From contig DAOVRJ010000178.1 of NCBI GenBank assembly GCA_030628225.1, positions 1 to 5,244 on the forward strand: a stretch of 5,244 bases of DNA, read 5' to 3'. Shown here one piece after another: positions 1 to 5,244 of this stretch. The notes under the pieces were generated by a model. The model ran no database searches. It had not been told where the DNA came from and saw only the letters and a list, made by a program, of their open reading frames with translations. A program made the translations under genes and the position numbers. Source of the DNA: Candidatus Zixiibacteriota bacterium. Its GTDB lineage: Bacteria; SM23-81. How positions within the stretch are numbered: the stretch's first letter is position 1; each line of letters begins with the position of its first letter.

Positions 1-88
1 CCGTCCCTCTCGCCTTTCACCAGGATCCAGGATCGAGGATCAAGGATCGGTTCTTCTTTTCCCAACTCTCCAAACTCTCATAACTCTC
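1..88. other. Gene-free downstream flank of the operon
   Basis: This short stretch follows the stop codon of the methyltransferase gene. It is made largely of simple tandem repeats (annotated separately at 21-48 and 64-99). I see no hairpin followed by a T-run on the minus strand, so no intrinsic terminator for the operon can be called here. Transcription may end further left, outside the window. Confidence 0.6.
21..48. repeat. Period-7 tandem repeat, four units of (C/G/A)AGGATC
   Basis: Four adjacent 7-base units start at 21, 28, 35 and 42. They read CAGGATC twice, then GAGGATC and AAGGATC, so only the first base varies. Each unit carries a GATC, giving four GATC sites at exact 7-base spacing. 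The array lies outside any gene. It belongs with the other short-period arrays in this window and looks like a replication-slippage or STRR-type element rather than a protein binding site, but the sequence alone cannot decide. Confidence 0.85.
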
Positions 89-99
89 TTAACTCTTTT
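64..99. repeat. Period-9 tandem repeat, four units of AACTCT(C/T)NN, crossing a stop codon
   Basis: AACTCTC starts at 64, 73 and 82, and AACTCTT at 91, giving an exact 9-base period with two variable bases per unit. The stop codon (TAA on the minus strand, 89-91) and the last two or three codons of the SpoU methyltransferase gene lie inside the array. The repeat therefore overlaps the gene end and may have set where the reading frame closes. Confidence 0.85.
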
Positions 100-628
100 C
101 CCGATACTGCCGCAGCACCTCGAAGACCACGGCCCCGAAGGCCACGGCCACGTTCACCGAGTTCTTGAAACCCCACATGGGAATCTCCACGATCTCGTCG
201 GACATCTCCAGGACCTCCCGGGATACGCCCAGGGCCTCATTGCCCACCACCAGGCAGACGGGGCTGGGATAGGCGATCTGGTGAAAGGGCTTGCTGACAT
301 CGGTGACCTCCAGGCTGATCAGCTTGATTTTCCGCCTCTTCATTTTCTCCACGGCCTCTGCCGTTGTGGGGCAATGCTCCCAGGGCACATAGTCCAGGGC
401 TCCCAGGGCTGTTTTGATGATCTTCGGGTTTGGGGGATGGGCCGTGATCCCGCAGAAAAAGATCTTCTCTATGCGGGCGCAGTCGGCGGTGCGCACGATG
501 GAGCCCACGTTGAAGGCGCTGCGCAGATTGTCCAGGATGGCATAGACGGGATGGCGGGGGAGCTTGCGGAACTCCTCGGGAGAAAGGGGAGAGTCGTTGG
601 TTTTCACCTGAAAATTGGTTTCCATCAT
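89..628 (-). CDS. SpoU/TrmH (SPOUT) family RNA 2'-O-methyltransferase
   Basis: The 179-residue product is a cytoplasmic SAM-dependent RNA methyltransferase of the SpoU class, which methylates ribose 2'-OH groups in tRNA or rRNA using a trefoil-knot fold. The three family motifs are visible: motif 1, NVGSIVRTAD at residues 40-49 with N40 and the catalytic-type R46; motif 2, VVGNEALG at 127-134 with G129, E131 and G134; and motif 3, IPMWGFKNSVNVAVAFG at 149-165, where SVNVAVA forms the knot and SAM site. No separate N-terminal RNA-binding domain is present, as in the small TrmL-like members, so the substrate cannot be named. The ATG at 626-628 overlaps the TGA of the radical SAM gene in an ATGA, which indicates translational coupling; a second ATG follows immediately. 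The ribosome site is weak (GAGTG). The C-terminus runs into a 9-base tandem repeat. The family is secure; the target nucleotide is not. Confidence 0.93.
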   Translation of the reverse strand: MMETNFQVKTNDSPLSPEEFRKLPRHPVYAILDNLRSAFNVGSIVRTADCARIEKIFFCGITAHPPNPKIIKTALGALDYVPWEHCPTTAEAVEKMKRRKIKLISLEVTDVSKPFHQIAYPSPVCLVVGNEALGVSREVLEMSDEIVEIPMWGFKNSVNVAVAFGAVVFEVLRQYREKS

Positions 629-1728
629 GGTTTCACTCGTTCATCTAAAAGCCGGGACAGCCTGGCCATGTTGCCCGGCGACCAGCCCAGGGCCTGGCGC
701 CAGACCAGGTCGCTCTCCATGCACAGGTAGACGAAGACGTCCGGGTCGTGCTCCTTGATCCAGGTGTTCAGCTTGCGGAACATCCGTGTGCGGATAGGTC
801 TGAAATACCGGGGCTTGCCGTCTTTTCCGGGGAAGAGCTCCCCCAGGACGATCTCGCTCTGCGGATGCCGGCGGCGGATGATCTCCTCCAGCTGCGGTGG
901 ATATCTCAGCGCCCCCAGGCTGATCCAGGCGATGGCCTGCGGGTCGACGTGCTGAAAGATGGCCTCCACCACCCGGCGGTAATCCTCCTCCCAGCCCGGG
1001 TAATCGATGAGCGGATCGAAGTGAAAGCCGATCCGGTATCCCGCCCGATAGCAGCGCCGGGCGGCCTGCAGACGCTCTTTGACCGGGGGGGCGCCATGTT
1101 CTTCCTTTCGGACCACCGGCTCAGCGTTAAGGGACCAGGAAACCACCGTGCGCCCGGCGTGCTCAAGGTCCATCAGGTCTTCTACGTTGGTCGTCTTGGT
1201 CTTCAACTCCAGGATGGCGTTGGATTTGTCGGCGAAATAGGGAACCAGTAGCCGGGCGTGCCCAAAGCTGGGGTCCAGGCTGAGGCTGTCGGTTAGCTCG
1301 CCGGTGCCCAGGCGGTAAAATTCGTCCTGGCCGGATGATAGAAAACTGTCCAGCTGGGCCATCAGGTCGTCCAGATTGGCGTAGACCGTCAACAGAGGAA
1401 TGGTCAGATAGCCCTGCAGGATGCAGTAGGTGCAGTCCAGGTCGCAGTTGGTGGCCGCGTTGATGATCCGGTATCCGCAGCAGATATAGTTTTTCGTGCC
1501 CGGGCACCGCTTGATGAAGGGTCCCCGCTGGCGGGCGATGAGCAAGGAGCGTTTTCCGGCCGCGATGGGGTCGGGTTCCCCCCGAAGAGCATCGACGGCC
1601 TGTTGGGGTTGGGAGACTATCTGCACGGGCACCGAGGGCCACCGGTCAAGCAGCTTTCGGGTGAAGGGCAGATCCCGGATGGATCGCTCCACGAAAATCT
1701 TTTGTGGCCGGAAAATCTCGGTACCCAT
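625..1728 (-). CDS. Spore photoproduct lyase-like (SplB family) radical SAM protein
   Basis: The 367-residue product is of about the usual SPL-family length. It has the radical SAM cluster CDLDCTYC, with C95, C99 and C102 in CxxxCxxC spacing, followed by ILQGYL as in SPL relatives. Upstream, RCPGTKNYICCGY (74-86) adds C75, C83 and C84. True SPL uses a 4Fe-4S cluster and SAM to make a 5'-deoxyadenosyl radical that reverses the thymine dimer spore photoproduct; in Bacillus it needs a hydrogen-donor cysteine (Cys141) after the cluster. Here there is no cysteine between residues 103 and 225, and the matching region reads RLGTGELTDSLSLD (139-152). The tyrosine in CTYC is kept, but the residue after the third cluster cysteine is Ile, not Tyr. 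I infer a relative with another substrate or chemistry, possibly still DNA or nucleotide directed. The ATG lies 3 nt after the ParB-like gene, with AAGAG six bases upstream of it; the end overlaps the methyltransferase start. Confidence 0.88.
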   Translation of the reverse strand: MGTEIFRPQKIFVERSIRDLPFTRKLLDRWPSVPVQIVSQPQQAVDALRGEPDPIAAGKRSLLIARQRGPFIKRCPGTKNYICCGYRIINAATNCDLDCTYCILQGYLTIPLLTVYANLDDLMAQLDSFLSSGQDEFYRLGTGELTDSLSLDPSFGHARLLVPYFADKSNAILELKTKTTNVEDLMDLEHAGRTVVSWSLNAEPVVRKEEHGAPPVKERLQAARRCYRAGYRIGFHFDPLIDYPGWEEDYRRVVEAIFQHVDPQAIAWISLGALRYPPQLEEIIRRRHPQSEIVLGELFPGKDGKPRYFRPIRTRMFRKLNTWIKEHDPDVFVYLCMESDLVWRQALGWSPGNMARLSRLLDERVKP

Positions 1729-1731
1729 GGG

Positions 1732-2715
1732 CTACTCTTGATCCCGGAAGGTGATCTCCAGTAATTCGGCCAGAGCAGAGCTCTCGGCCATGGCCGCCAG
1801 AGCCTTTTGGGCAGCGGCCAGCTGCTCCCGGCTGCGAAAGGTGATTGTCAGCCGGTAGTCCTGGCCCTCGAAGAAGGGCGATGCCGTCAGGCTGAGATGA
1901 GCGGGAAGCCGCAGCTTTTTCTTGATCTCCTCGAACTCGTCTGCCGCCCGAGAAAGCCGCGGATAGCGGCGTCTGATCAGCAATTCCCGGACCCTCTTGG
2001 CCCGGATGGGCACCTGGACTTGGGGGTCTTGCACCAGCGATGTGATTTGCGGGTCCCCGAGAAGCTCGTTTATGGAGGTTTTCCCCTTAAGAGACAGGTC
2101 GCGCAGCAGGGACAGGAACTCGCGTTGCCGGTTTTTGCCCAGAACCAGGGCGGTGAGCAGCTTGCCGAAGGCCAGACGATCCTCAGGGGAGAGGGTCAAT
2201 AGTTGCTGGGCCGTGGCGATGGATATTTTGCCGGCTGCCAGATCTTGCTTGATGGGCTCCTCCAGGCGGGCCAGAGACAGATAGAGGTCCAGCGTTTTGG
2301 GATCGGAGCCCAGGCCCAGGGCCGGGAGATGATCTTTGAGCATCTCCTCTCTGCTCAGCCGGAACTGACCGGCCAGCTTGTCTAAGGCCAGGGATTTTTC
2401 CACCACGTTGAGCGAACGGGTGCCCAGGTTCTCGTGCAGCCCCCGGAGAAAGAGCTTCAGCTCGTTTTCCGCGGATGCCAGATGGGCGATGACCTTTTCG
2501 AAACCCAGCGCCTCCAGGACCAGCAGCCGTTTGTACCCGCAGACGATCCGGTACCGGCCGGACCGGGGGATCTTCTGCAAGATGGGTGGCTGCTGGATGC
2601 CCACCCGGGCGATGGATTCTCGCAGCGACTGCAGTTCCGGGGCGTAGGTGATGACCAGGGTGCGGTCGCGGAGATCCACGGCTTCCAGGGGGATCTCCGG
2701 CAGCTGCATTGGCAT
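1732..2715 (-). CDS. ParB/Srx N-terminal domain protein (orphan, KorB/Spo0J-like)
   Basis: The 327-residue product has a ParB-type N-terminal domain at about residues 7-100. SLRESIARVGIQQPPIL (30-46) matches the family's first helix and strand, VCGYKRLLVLEALG (58-71) occupies the GERRxRA nucleotide-binding box, and HENLGTRSLNVVEKSLAL (94-111) occupies the ENxQRxDLNPxEEA box. A helical part with a probable helix-turn-helix follows (115-180), then a basic stretch RAKRVRELLIRRRYPRLSR (238-256) and a C-terminal domain unlike the usual ParB dimer domain. No ParA gene and no parS-like site is seen, so chromosome partition is unlikely; a DNA-bound or nucleotide-binding accessory role to the coupled radical SAM gene is inference. 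I chose ATG at 2713-2715 because the conserved domain begins there and GAAAGG lies seven bases upstream. An alternative GTG at 2749-2751 overlaps the glycosyltransferase stop as GTGA, with GAGG five bases ahead, and would add 12 residues. Confidence 0.85.
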   Translation of the reverse strand: MPMQLPEIPLEAVDLRDRTLVITYAPELQSLRESIARVGIQQPPILQKIPRSGRYRIVCGYKRLLVLEALGFEKVIAHLASAENELKLFLRGLHENLGTRSLNVVEKSLALDKLAGQFRLSREEMLKDHLPALGLGSDPKTLDLYLSLARLEEPIKQDLAAGKISIATAQQLLTLSPEDRLAFGKLLTALVLGKNRQREFLSLLRDLSLKGKTSINELLGDPQITSLVQDPQVQVPIRAKRVRELLIRRRYPRLSRAADEFEEIKKKLRLPAHLSLTASPFFEGQDYRLTITFRSREQLAAAQKALAAMAESSALAELLEITFRDQE

Positions 2716-2747
2716 GATCGGGCCTTTCTTTTGCTCAGATGACGCGC

Positions 2748-3590
2748 TCACGGCGACCTCGAGTAGTGTGCGGCGATATCGAGAAACTGACCGGCCAGCT
2801 CTTCTTTCCCGCGCTTGCGGCAGCCGTTGGCCAGGATCTGGCACTTCTGTTGCAGACAGGCGATGGCCGTCTTGCGGATGTGATCATCCAAGTCCCGGTG
2901 GTCCAGCAATTTGCGGATCGCCTGCACCCGGTACCGGTCCAGGCCCCAGTGTTTTTTGGAAAGCTGATCGGCGTGCCCCCCTCTTTTGACGATCAGGGGC
3001 CGGTCGATGAGCATGATCGGATAGTGCAGGCCGATGCGCAGCCACAGGTCGTAGTCCTCGCAGGCGGGCAGTGATTCGTCGAACAGGCCCACCCGGCAAA
3101 AAACCTCCCGGGCGATGAGCACAGAGGAGGGGCTGACGATGCACAGGGGCAGCATCTTCTCCAGTATCCAGCCGGAGTGCTTGCCATGCTTCTTGCGGGG
3201 GTTGACCCGCACCCCCCGGCGGATCCAGATCTCCTCGGTGTAGCAGACCTTGACCGTATGATCGCGCTCCACCAGGTCCATCTGGGCGGCCAGTTTGTTT
3301 TCTTTCCACAGATCGTCGGAATCCAGAAAGGCCAGATAGCGTCCCCTGGCCCGGCGGATCCCGGCATTCCGGGCGCTGCTGGCTCCGCGGTTGTCCTGAC
3401 CATACAGGCGGATGCGGTCCCCGTAGGGAGCCAGCCGGTCGACGGTGTCGTCAGTGGAGCCGTCGTCGATGACCAGCAGCTCGAGATCGGTGTAGCTCTG
3501 GGCCAGCACCGAGTCAACCGCCTCCGTTACCACGTGGGCCCGGTTGTAGGTGGGGATGACGACGCTGACCGTGGGAGTTTTCGGTGGAAT
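2748..3590 (-). CDS. Family 2 glycosyltransferase (GT-A fold), probable ATT start
   Basis: The 280-residue product transfers a sugar from a nucleotide-sugar donor, most likely in cell-surface polysaccharide or lipopolysaccharide synthesis at the inner face of the membrane; no membrane segment is seen. Numbered from the ATT, the GT-A landmarks are VSVVIPTYNRA (8-18, first beta strand and donor site), VIDDGSTDDT (40-49), the metal-binding DXD-type FLDSDDLW (88-95), and ACEDYDLWLR (176-185), whose ED pair is the likely catalytic base. Donor and acceptor cannot be told. The start is unusual: the first in-frame GTG (3531-3533) would cut off the essential first strand, and the frame is open up to a stop at 3651-3653 with no ATG, GTG or TTG before that strand. 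The in-frame ATT at 3588-3590 lies six bases after GGAGGT and gives a normal N-terminus. A start mutation or a one-base frameshift near 3578-3581 are the alternatives. First gene of the four-gene set. Confidence 0.88.
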   Translation of the reverse strand: MPPKTPTVSVVIPTYNRAHVVTEAVDSVLAQSYTDLELLVIDDGSTDDTVDRLAPYGDRIRLYGQDNRGASSARNAGIRRARGRYLAFLDSDDLWKENKLAAQMDLVERDHTVKVCYTEEIWIRRGVRVNPRKKHGKHSGWILEKMLPLCIVSPSSVLIAREVFCRVGLFDESLPACEDYDLWLRIGLHYPIMLIDRPLIVKRGGHADQLSKKHWGLDRYRVQAIRKLLDHRDLDDHIRKTAIACLQQKCQILANGCRKRGKEELAGQFLDIAAHYSRSP

Positions 3591-3596
3591 GAGCGG

Positions 3597-3602
3597 ACCT
3601 CC
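3597..3602 (-). promoter_or_regulatory. Strong Shine-Dalgarno GGAGGT ahead of an ATT codon
   Basis: On the minus strand GGAGGT is followed by the six bases CCGCTC and then ATT, in frame with the glycosyltransferase. It is the best ribosome binding site in the window and the main reason for placing the start at 3590. AUU starts are known but rare (infC and pcnB in E. coli), and there they keep expression low and sensitive to IF3. Confidence 0.7.
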
Positions 3603-3664
3603 GGGAAAATGTGCTGAGAAAAAGGCATCAAGCAGTTCGGGTGGTCGTTTTCAGGGCCGCTCCA

Positions 3665-3693
3665 AAATTAGCACTATGCTTGGAGGATATCAA
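3665..3693 (-). promoter_or_regulatory. Tentative sigma-70 promoter for the four-gene operon
   Basis: On the minus strand TTGATA (3693-3688, five of six matches to the -35 consensus) is separated by 17 bases from TAATTT (3670-3665), which is preceded by TG one base upstream as in extended -10 promoters. The -10 hexamer itself is poor (three of six). Transcription would start near 3658, giving a leader of about 68 nt before the ATT codon. Position and spacing are right, but this is a single unaided match. Confidence 0.35.
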
Positions 3694-3733
3694 GTTCTTT
3701 TTCAAGATTCGAGGTGGGAGTGGGATGAGAAGT

Positions 3734-3789
3734 GGCAGTCGGCAGTAAGTGAAATGCAGAATGAAAAATGAAAAGTGAAAAATGCAAAA
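3734..3789. repeat. Degenerate period-7 repeat array, eight units in phase
   Basis: Eight consecutive 7-base units keep one register. They begin as GGCAGTC and GGCAGTA, pass through AGTGAAA and TGCAGAA, and become TGAAAAA, TGAAAAG, TGAAAAA and TGCAAAA. The unit sequence drifts from GC-rich to A-rich while the period stays at 7. It lies wholly between genes. Confidence 0.75.
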
Positions 3790-3812
3790 TATTAAGAGTA
3801 AAAAAAGCCTTT

Positions 3813-3861
3813 CCCGAATCCCGAACCCCGATTTACGACTCTCGACTCTCGAATCTCGAAA
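3813..3861. repeat. Degenerate period-7 repeat array, seven units around CGA
   Basis: Seven 7-base units start at 3813 and every 7 bases to 3855. All carry CGA at unit positions 3-5: CCCGAAT, CCCGAAC, CCCGATT, TACGACT, CTCGACT, CTCGAAT, CTCGAAA. The array is out of phase with the one at 3734-3789 by two bases, so the two seem to be separate arrays. Its CTCGA and ACTCTC words echo the AACTCTC unit at 64-99. Confidence 0.82.
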
Positions 3862-3893
3862 ACCCCCACGAGCACGTGTTTAACCTAACCCTC

Positions 3894-5244
3894 TCAGTCC
3901 AACCGAACTCCCGCCTCCCGGTACAGCCCCTCCAGCTCGGCGATCTTATCCTCGATGAGCCGGAAACAATCGCTCAAAAGCCCTCGGTCTCCGATGTCCA
4001 GTCCCAGAGTCTCCTGGATCATCTGCGGCGCAGGACGATCGAAGCTGTGGCCGACCATCCGCAGATAGTTATCCACGAACCGGGGATTTTTCTGCAGTTC
4101 CTGGAGGACCTTCAGGGACAGGGCACTGGAGATCACATAGTTCACGTTGTACATGGGCACGGTGTAAAAGTGATGGATCACGTTCCAGATTCCCTGGTAC
4201 TCGGGATGGATCTGGTAGTAGACGTTGTACTTACTGCCCATTTCCCGGCAGAGGGCGTCGAGCTCATCGGCCGTCTTCAGCTGATCGGCGGCCACCTGCT
4301 CATAAATGGTGGCTTCCAGGTCGGCGATGAAGTTGAGCGACAGAACGCGGGTGGCTTTTTTCAGAAACTCCTCCAGGAAGTAGATCTTCATCTGCAGATC
4401 CCCGGCCCCTCTATACAGATGGTCGATTAGCAGAAGCTCGTTCAGGATGGCCACGGTCTCGGTGACGTAGTTGGGGCCATCGTAATAAAGGGGCTCAGTT
4501 CCGGCATTGGCCAGGATCTTGTAATGAACGGCATGCCCGGCCTCGTGGGCCATGGTAGTTACACCCCCCAGGTATCCCTCATAGGCAAAGCAGTAAAACT
4601 GCCATGCGGCACCGGCATATCCGTAGGCGAAGGCCCCGGGAGTGCGGTTCTCGCCGGACACCACGTCCAGCCGCCCCTGATGGGGATCGAGCAGGCTGGC
4701 CAGCTCGTCGTGATACTCCTGGCCCAGAGGGGCCAGGGCCTCCATGATCAGATCTGTGGCCTGGCGGATATCCCAGCGGGGCTTCTCAAACCCCCTGGGC
4801 ACCACCGACCTGTCCCAGGTGTACACGGTGTCGTAGCCGGTGGCCGCTTTGATGCCCTTCTGATGGAGAAGCTGAAATTTCTTGTTCAGCCCGGCGTGCT
4901 CGGCGATCTGGCCGTAGAGGTTGTTCACCTGGTCGTAGGTGAGGAACAGGTTGAAGTATTTCGACTCGGCGTAGTTCTGGAACCCGCGCATCCGGGCCAG
5001 CTTGTTTTTCGTCCGCACGCTTTTTTGGAGGGCGAAGGCGTAGATGTCGCGGTGGGTGTTCATGTTGCGGAAATACCCCTGCCAGGTATCCTGGCGAATT
5101 ACCCTGCTGGTGTCGTTGATCAGGCGGGAGTAGTTCAGGTTCACGTTCAGGGTCTCGCCCGGCACAGGAACCAGGTCTGGAAACTGGGTGCGATCGACGC
5201 ATTTCTGATAGAGCTCCTCCACCCAGGGGTTCAGGTAGGGGTCC
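3894..5244 (-). CDS. M3 family zinc metallopeptidase (oligoendopeptidase F-like), 5' end outside window
   Basis: This is the C-terminal part, 449 visible codons plus stop, of a thermolysin-type zinc peptidase of family M3, which cleaves short peptides, usually in the cytoplasm. The active site is HEAGH (bases 4533-4547), with two zinc-binding histidines and the catalytic glutamate. A glutamate exactly 25 residues after the second histidine (in YVTETVAILNE) fits the third zinc ligand spacing of M3 enzymes. Further on, HHFYTVPMYNVNY (about 120 residues after HEAGH) holds the His and Tyr residues that bind substrate in the family. The frame stays open through the last complete codon at the right edge (DPYLNPW precedes the GTG at 5220-5222, which is therefore internal). 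Family members are usually about 550-600 residues, so roughly 100-150 are missing. Whether a signal peptide exists cannot be seen. It is separated from the downstream operon by 303 bases and is probably a separate transcription unit. Confidence 0.93.
   Translation of the reverse strand, partial: DPYLNPWVEELYQKCVDRTQFPDLVPVPGETLNVNLNYSRLINDTSRVIRQDTWQGYFRNMNTHRDIYAFALQKSVRTKNKLARMRGFQNYAESKYFNLFLTYDQVNNLYGQIAEHAGLNKKFQLLHQKGIKAATGYDTVYTWDRSVVPRGFEKPRWDIRQATDLIMEALAPLGQEYHDELASLLDPHQGRLDVVSGENRTPGAFAYGYAGAAWQFYCFAYEGYLGGVTTMAHEAGHAVHYKILANAGTEPLYYDGPNYVTETVAILNELLLIDHLYRGAGDLQMKIYFLEEFLKKATRVLSLNFIADLEATIYEQVAADQLKTADELDALCREMGSKYNVYYQIHPEYQGIWNVIHHFYTVPMYNVNYVISSALSLKVLQELQKNPRFVDNYLRMVGHSFDRPAPQMIQETLGLDIGDRGLLSDCFRLIEDKIAELEGLYREAGVRLD

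Larger units (their letters stand above)
3591..3893. other. 303-base gene-free interval between peptidase and glycosyltransferase
   Basis: No credible gene lies here. From right to left it holds the peptidase 3' flank, a 7-base repeat array (3813-3861), an A-rich stretch, a second 7-base array (3734-3789), a tentative promoter (3665-3693) and the leader and ribosome site of the glycosyltransferase. No strong hairpin plus T-run is present; a 4-bp stem CACG/CGTG (3867-3878) and a T7 run on the minus strand (3801-3807) are too weak and too far apart to call a terminator. The two open frames on the plus strand here have no ribosome site and translate the repeats. Confidence 0.6.

Noticed and set aside
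748-1251. Plus-strand frame of 167 codons
   Set aside because: Antisense shadow of the radical SAM gene; no domain, typical of GC-rich coding DNA.
3531-3533. GTG as the glycosyltransferase start
   Set aside because: It would remove the first beta strand and the donor-binding PTYN motif, which are plainly encoded upstream in the same frame.
3527-3628. Short minus-strand frame from an ATG at 3626-3628 that could be the true glycosyltransferase start joined by a -1 shift at the A-run (3578-3581)
   Set aside because: The ATG has no ribosome site, a four-A run is a poor slippery site, and the ATT with a perfect GGAGGT explains the start without a shift. Kept only as an alternative.
3867-3878. 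Inverted repeat CACG/CGTG near the peptidase end, with CACGTG recalling the core of parS
   Set aside because: The stem is only 4 bp, it is not followed directly by a T-run, and the bases flanking CACGTG do not match the 16-base parS palindrome.
3768-4430. Plus-strand frame of 220 codons opposite the peptidase
   Set aside because: It begins inside the A-rich repeat, has no ribosome site or recognisable domain, and lies mostly antisense to the well-supported M3 peptidase.
5220-5222. GTG as the peptidase start
   Set aside because: The frame remains open to the window edge with plausible coding sequence (DPYLNPW), and the product would be well short of the family length.

Overview
The window carries five protein-coding genes, all on the minus strand, so it reads from right to left. 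There are no RNA genes, insertion sequences or CRISPR arrays. GC content is moderately high. The mix of genes (oligoendopeptidase, family 2 glycosyltransferase, ParB-like protein, spore-photoproduct-lyase-like radical SAM protein, SpoU methyltransferase), together with intergenic DNA made of short degenerate tandem repeats, would suit a Gram-negative anaerobe of the Desulfobacterota (former Deltaproteobacteria). That assignment is an impression from gene content, not a demonstrated one.

Layout: (1) 3894-5244 holds the C-terminal three quarters or so of an M3 zinc metallopeptidase whose start lies beyond the right edge. (2) 3591-3893 is a gene-free stretch with two period-7 degenerate repeat arrays, a tentative promoter and a very good Shine-Dalgarno site. 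(3) 3590-89 is a compact set of four genes in the order glycosyltransferase, ParB/Srx-domain protein, SPL-like radical SAM protein, SpoU/TrmH rRNA/tRNA methyltransferase. The spacings are 32 nt (or a 4-nt GTGA overlap if the alternative parB start is used), 3 nt and a 4-nt ATGA overlap, so they are probably one operon with coupled translation. (4) 1-88 is the downstream flank, again tandem repeats (period 7 and period 9); the second array runs across the methyltransferase stop codon.

The most interesting points are these. The glycosyltransferase has no ATG, GTG or TTG ahead of its essential first beta strand, but has an in-frame ATT six bases after GGAGGT. An orphan ParB-domain protein with altered nucleotide-binding motifs is tightly coupled to an SPL-like radical SAM enzyme that lacks the hydrogen-donor cysteine region of true spore photoproduct lyase; this pair could be an uncharacterised DNA- or nucleotide-directed module. 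Finally, the intergenic repeats resemble the heptanucleotide STRR elements of cyanobacteria.
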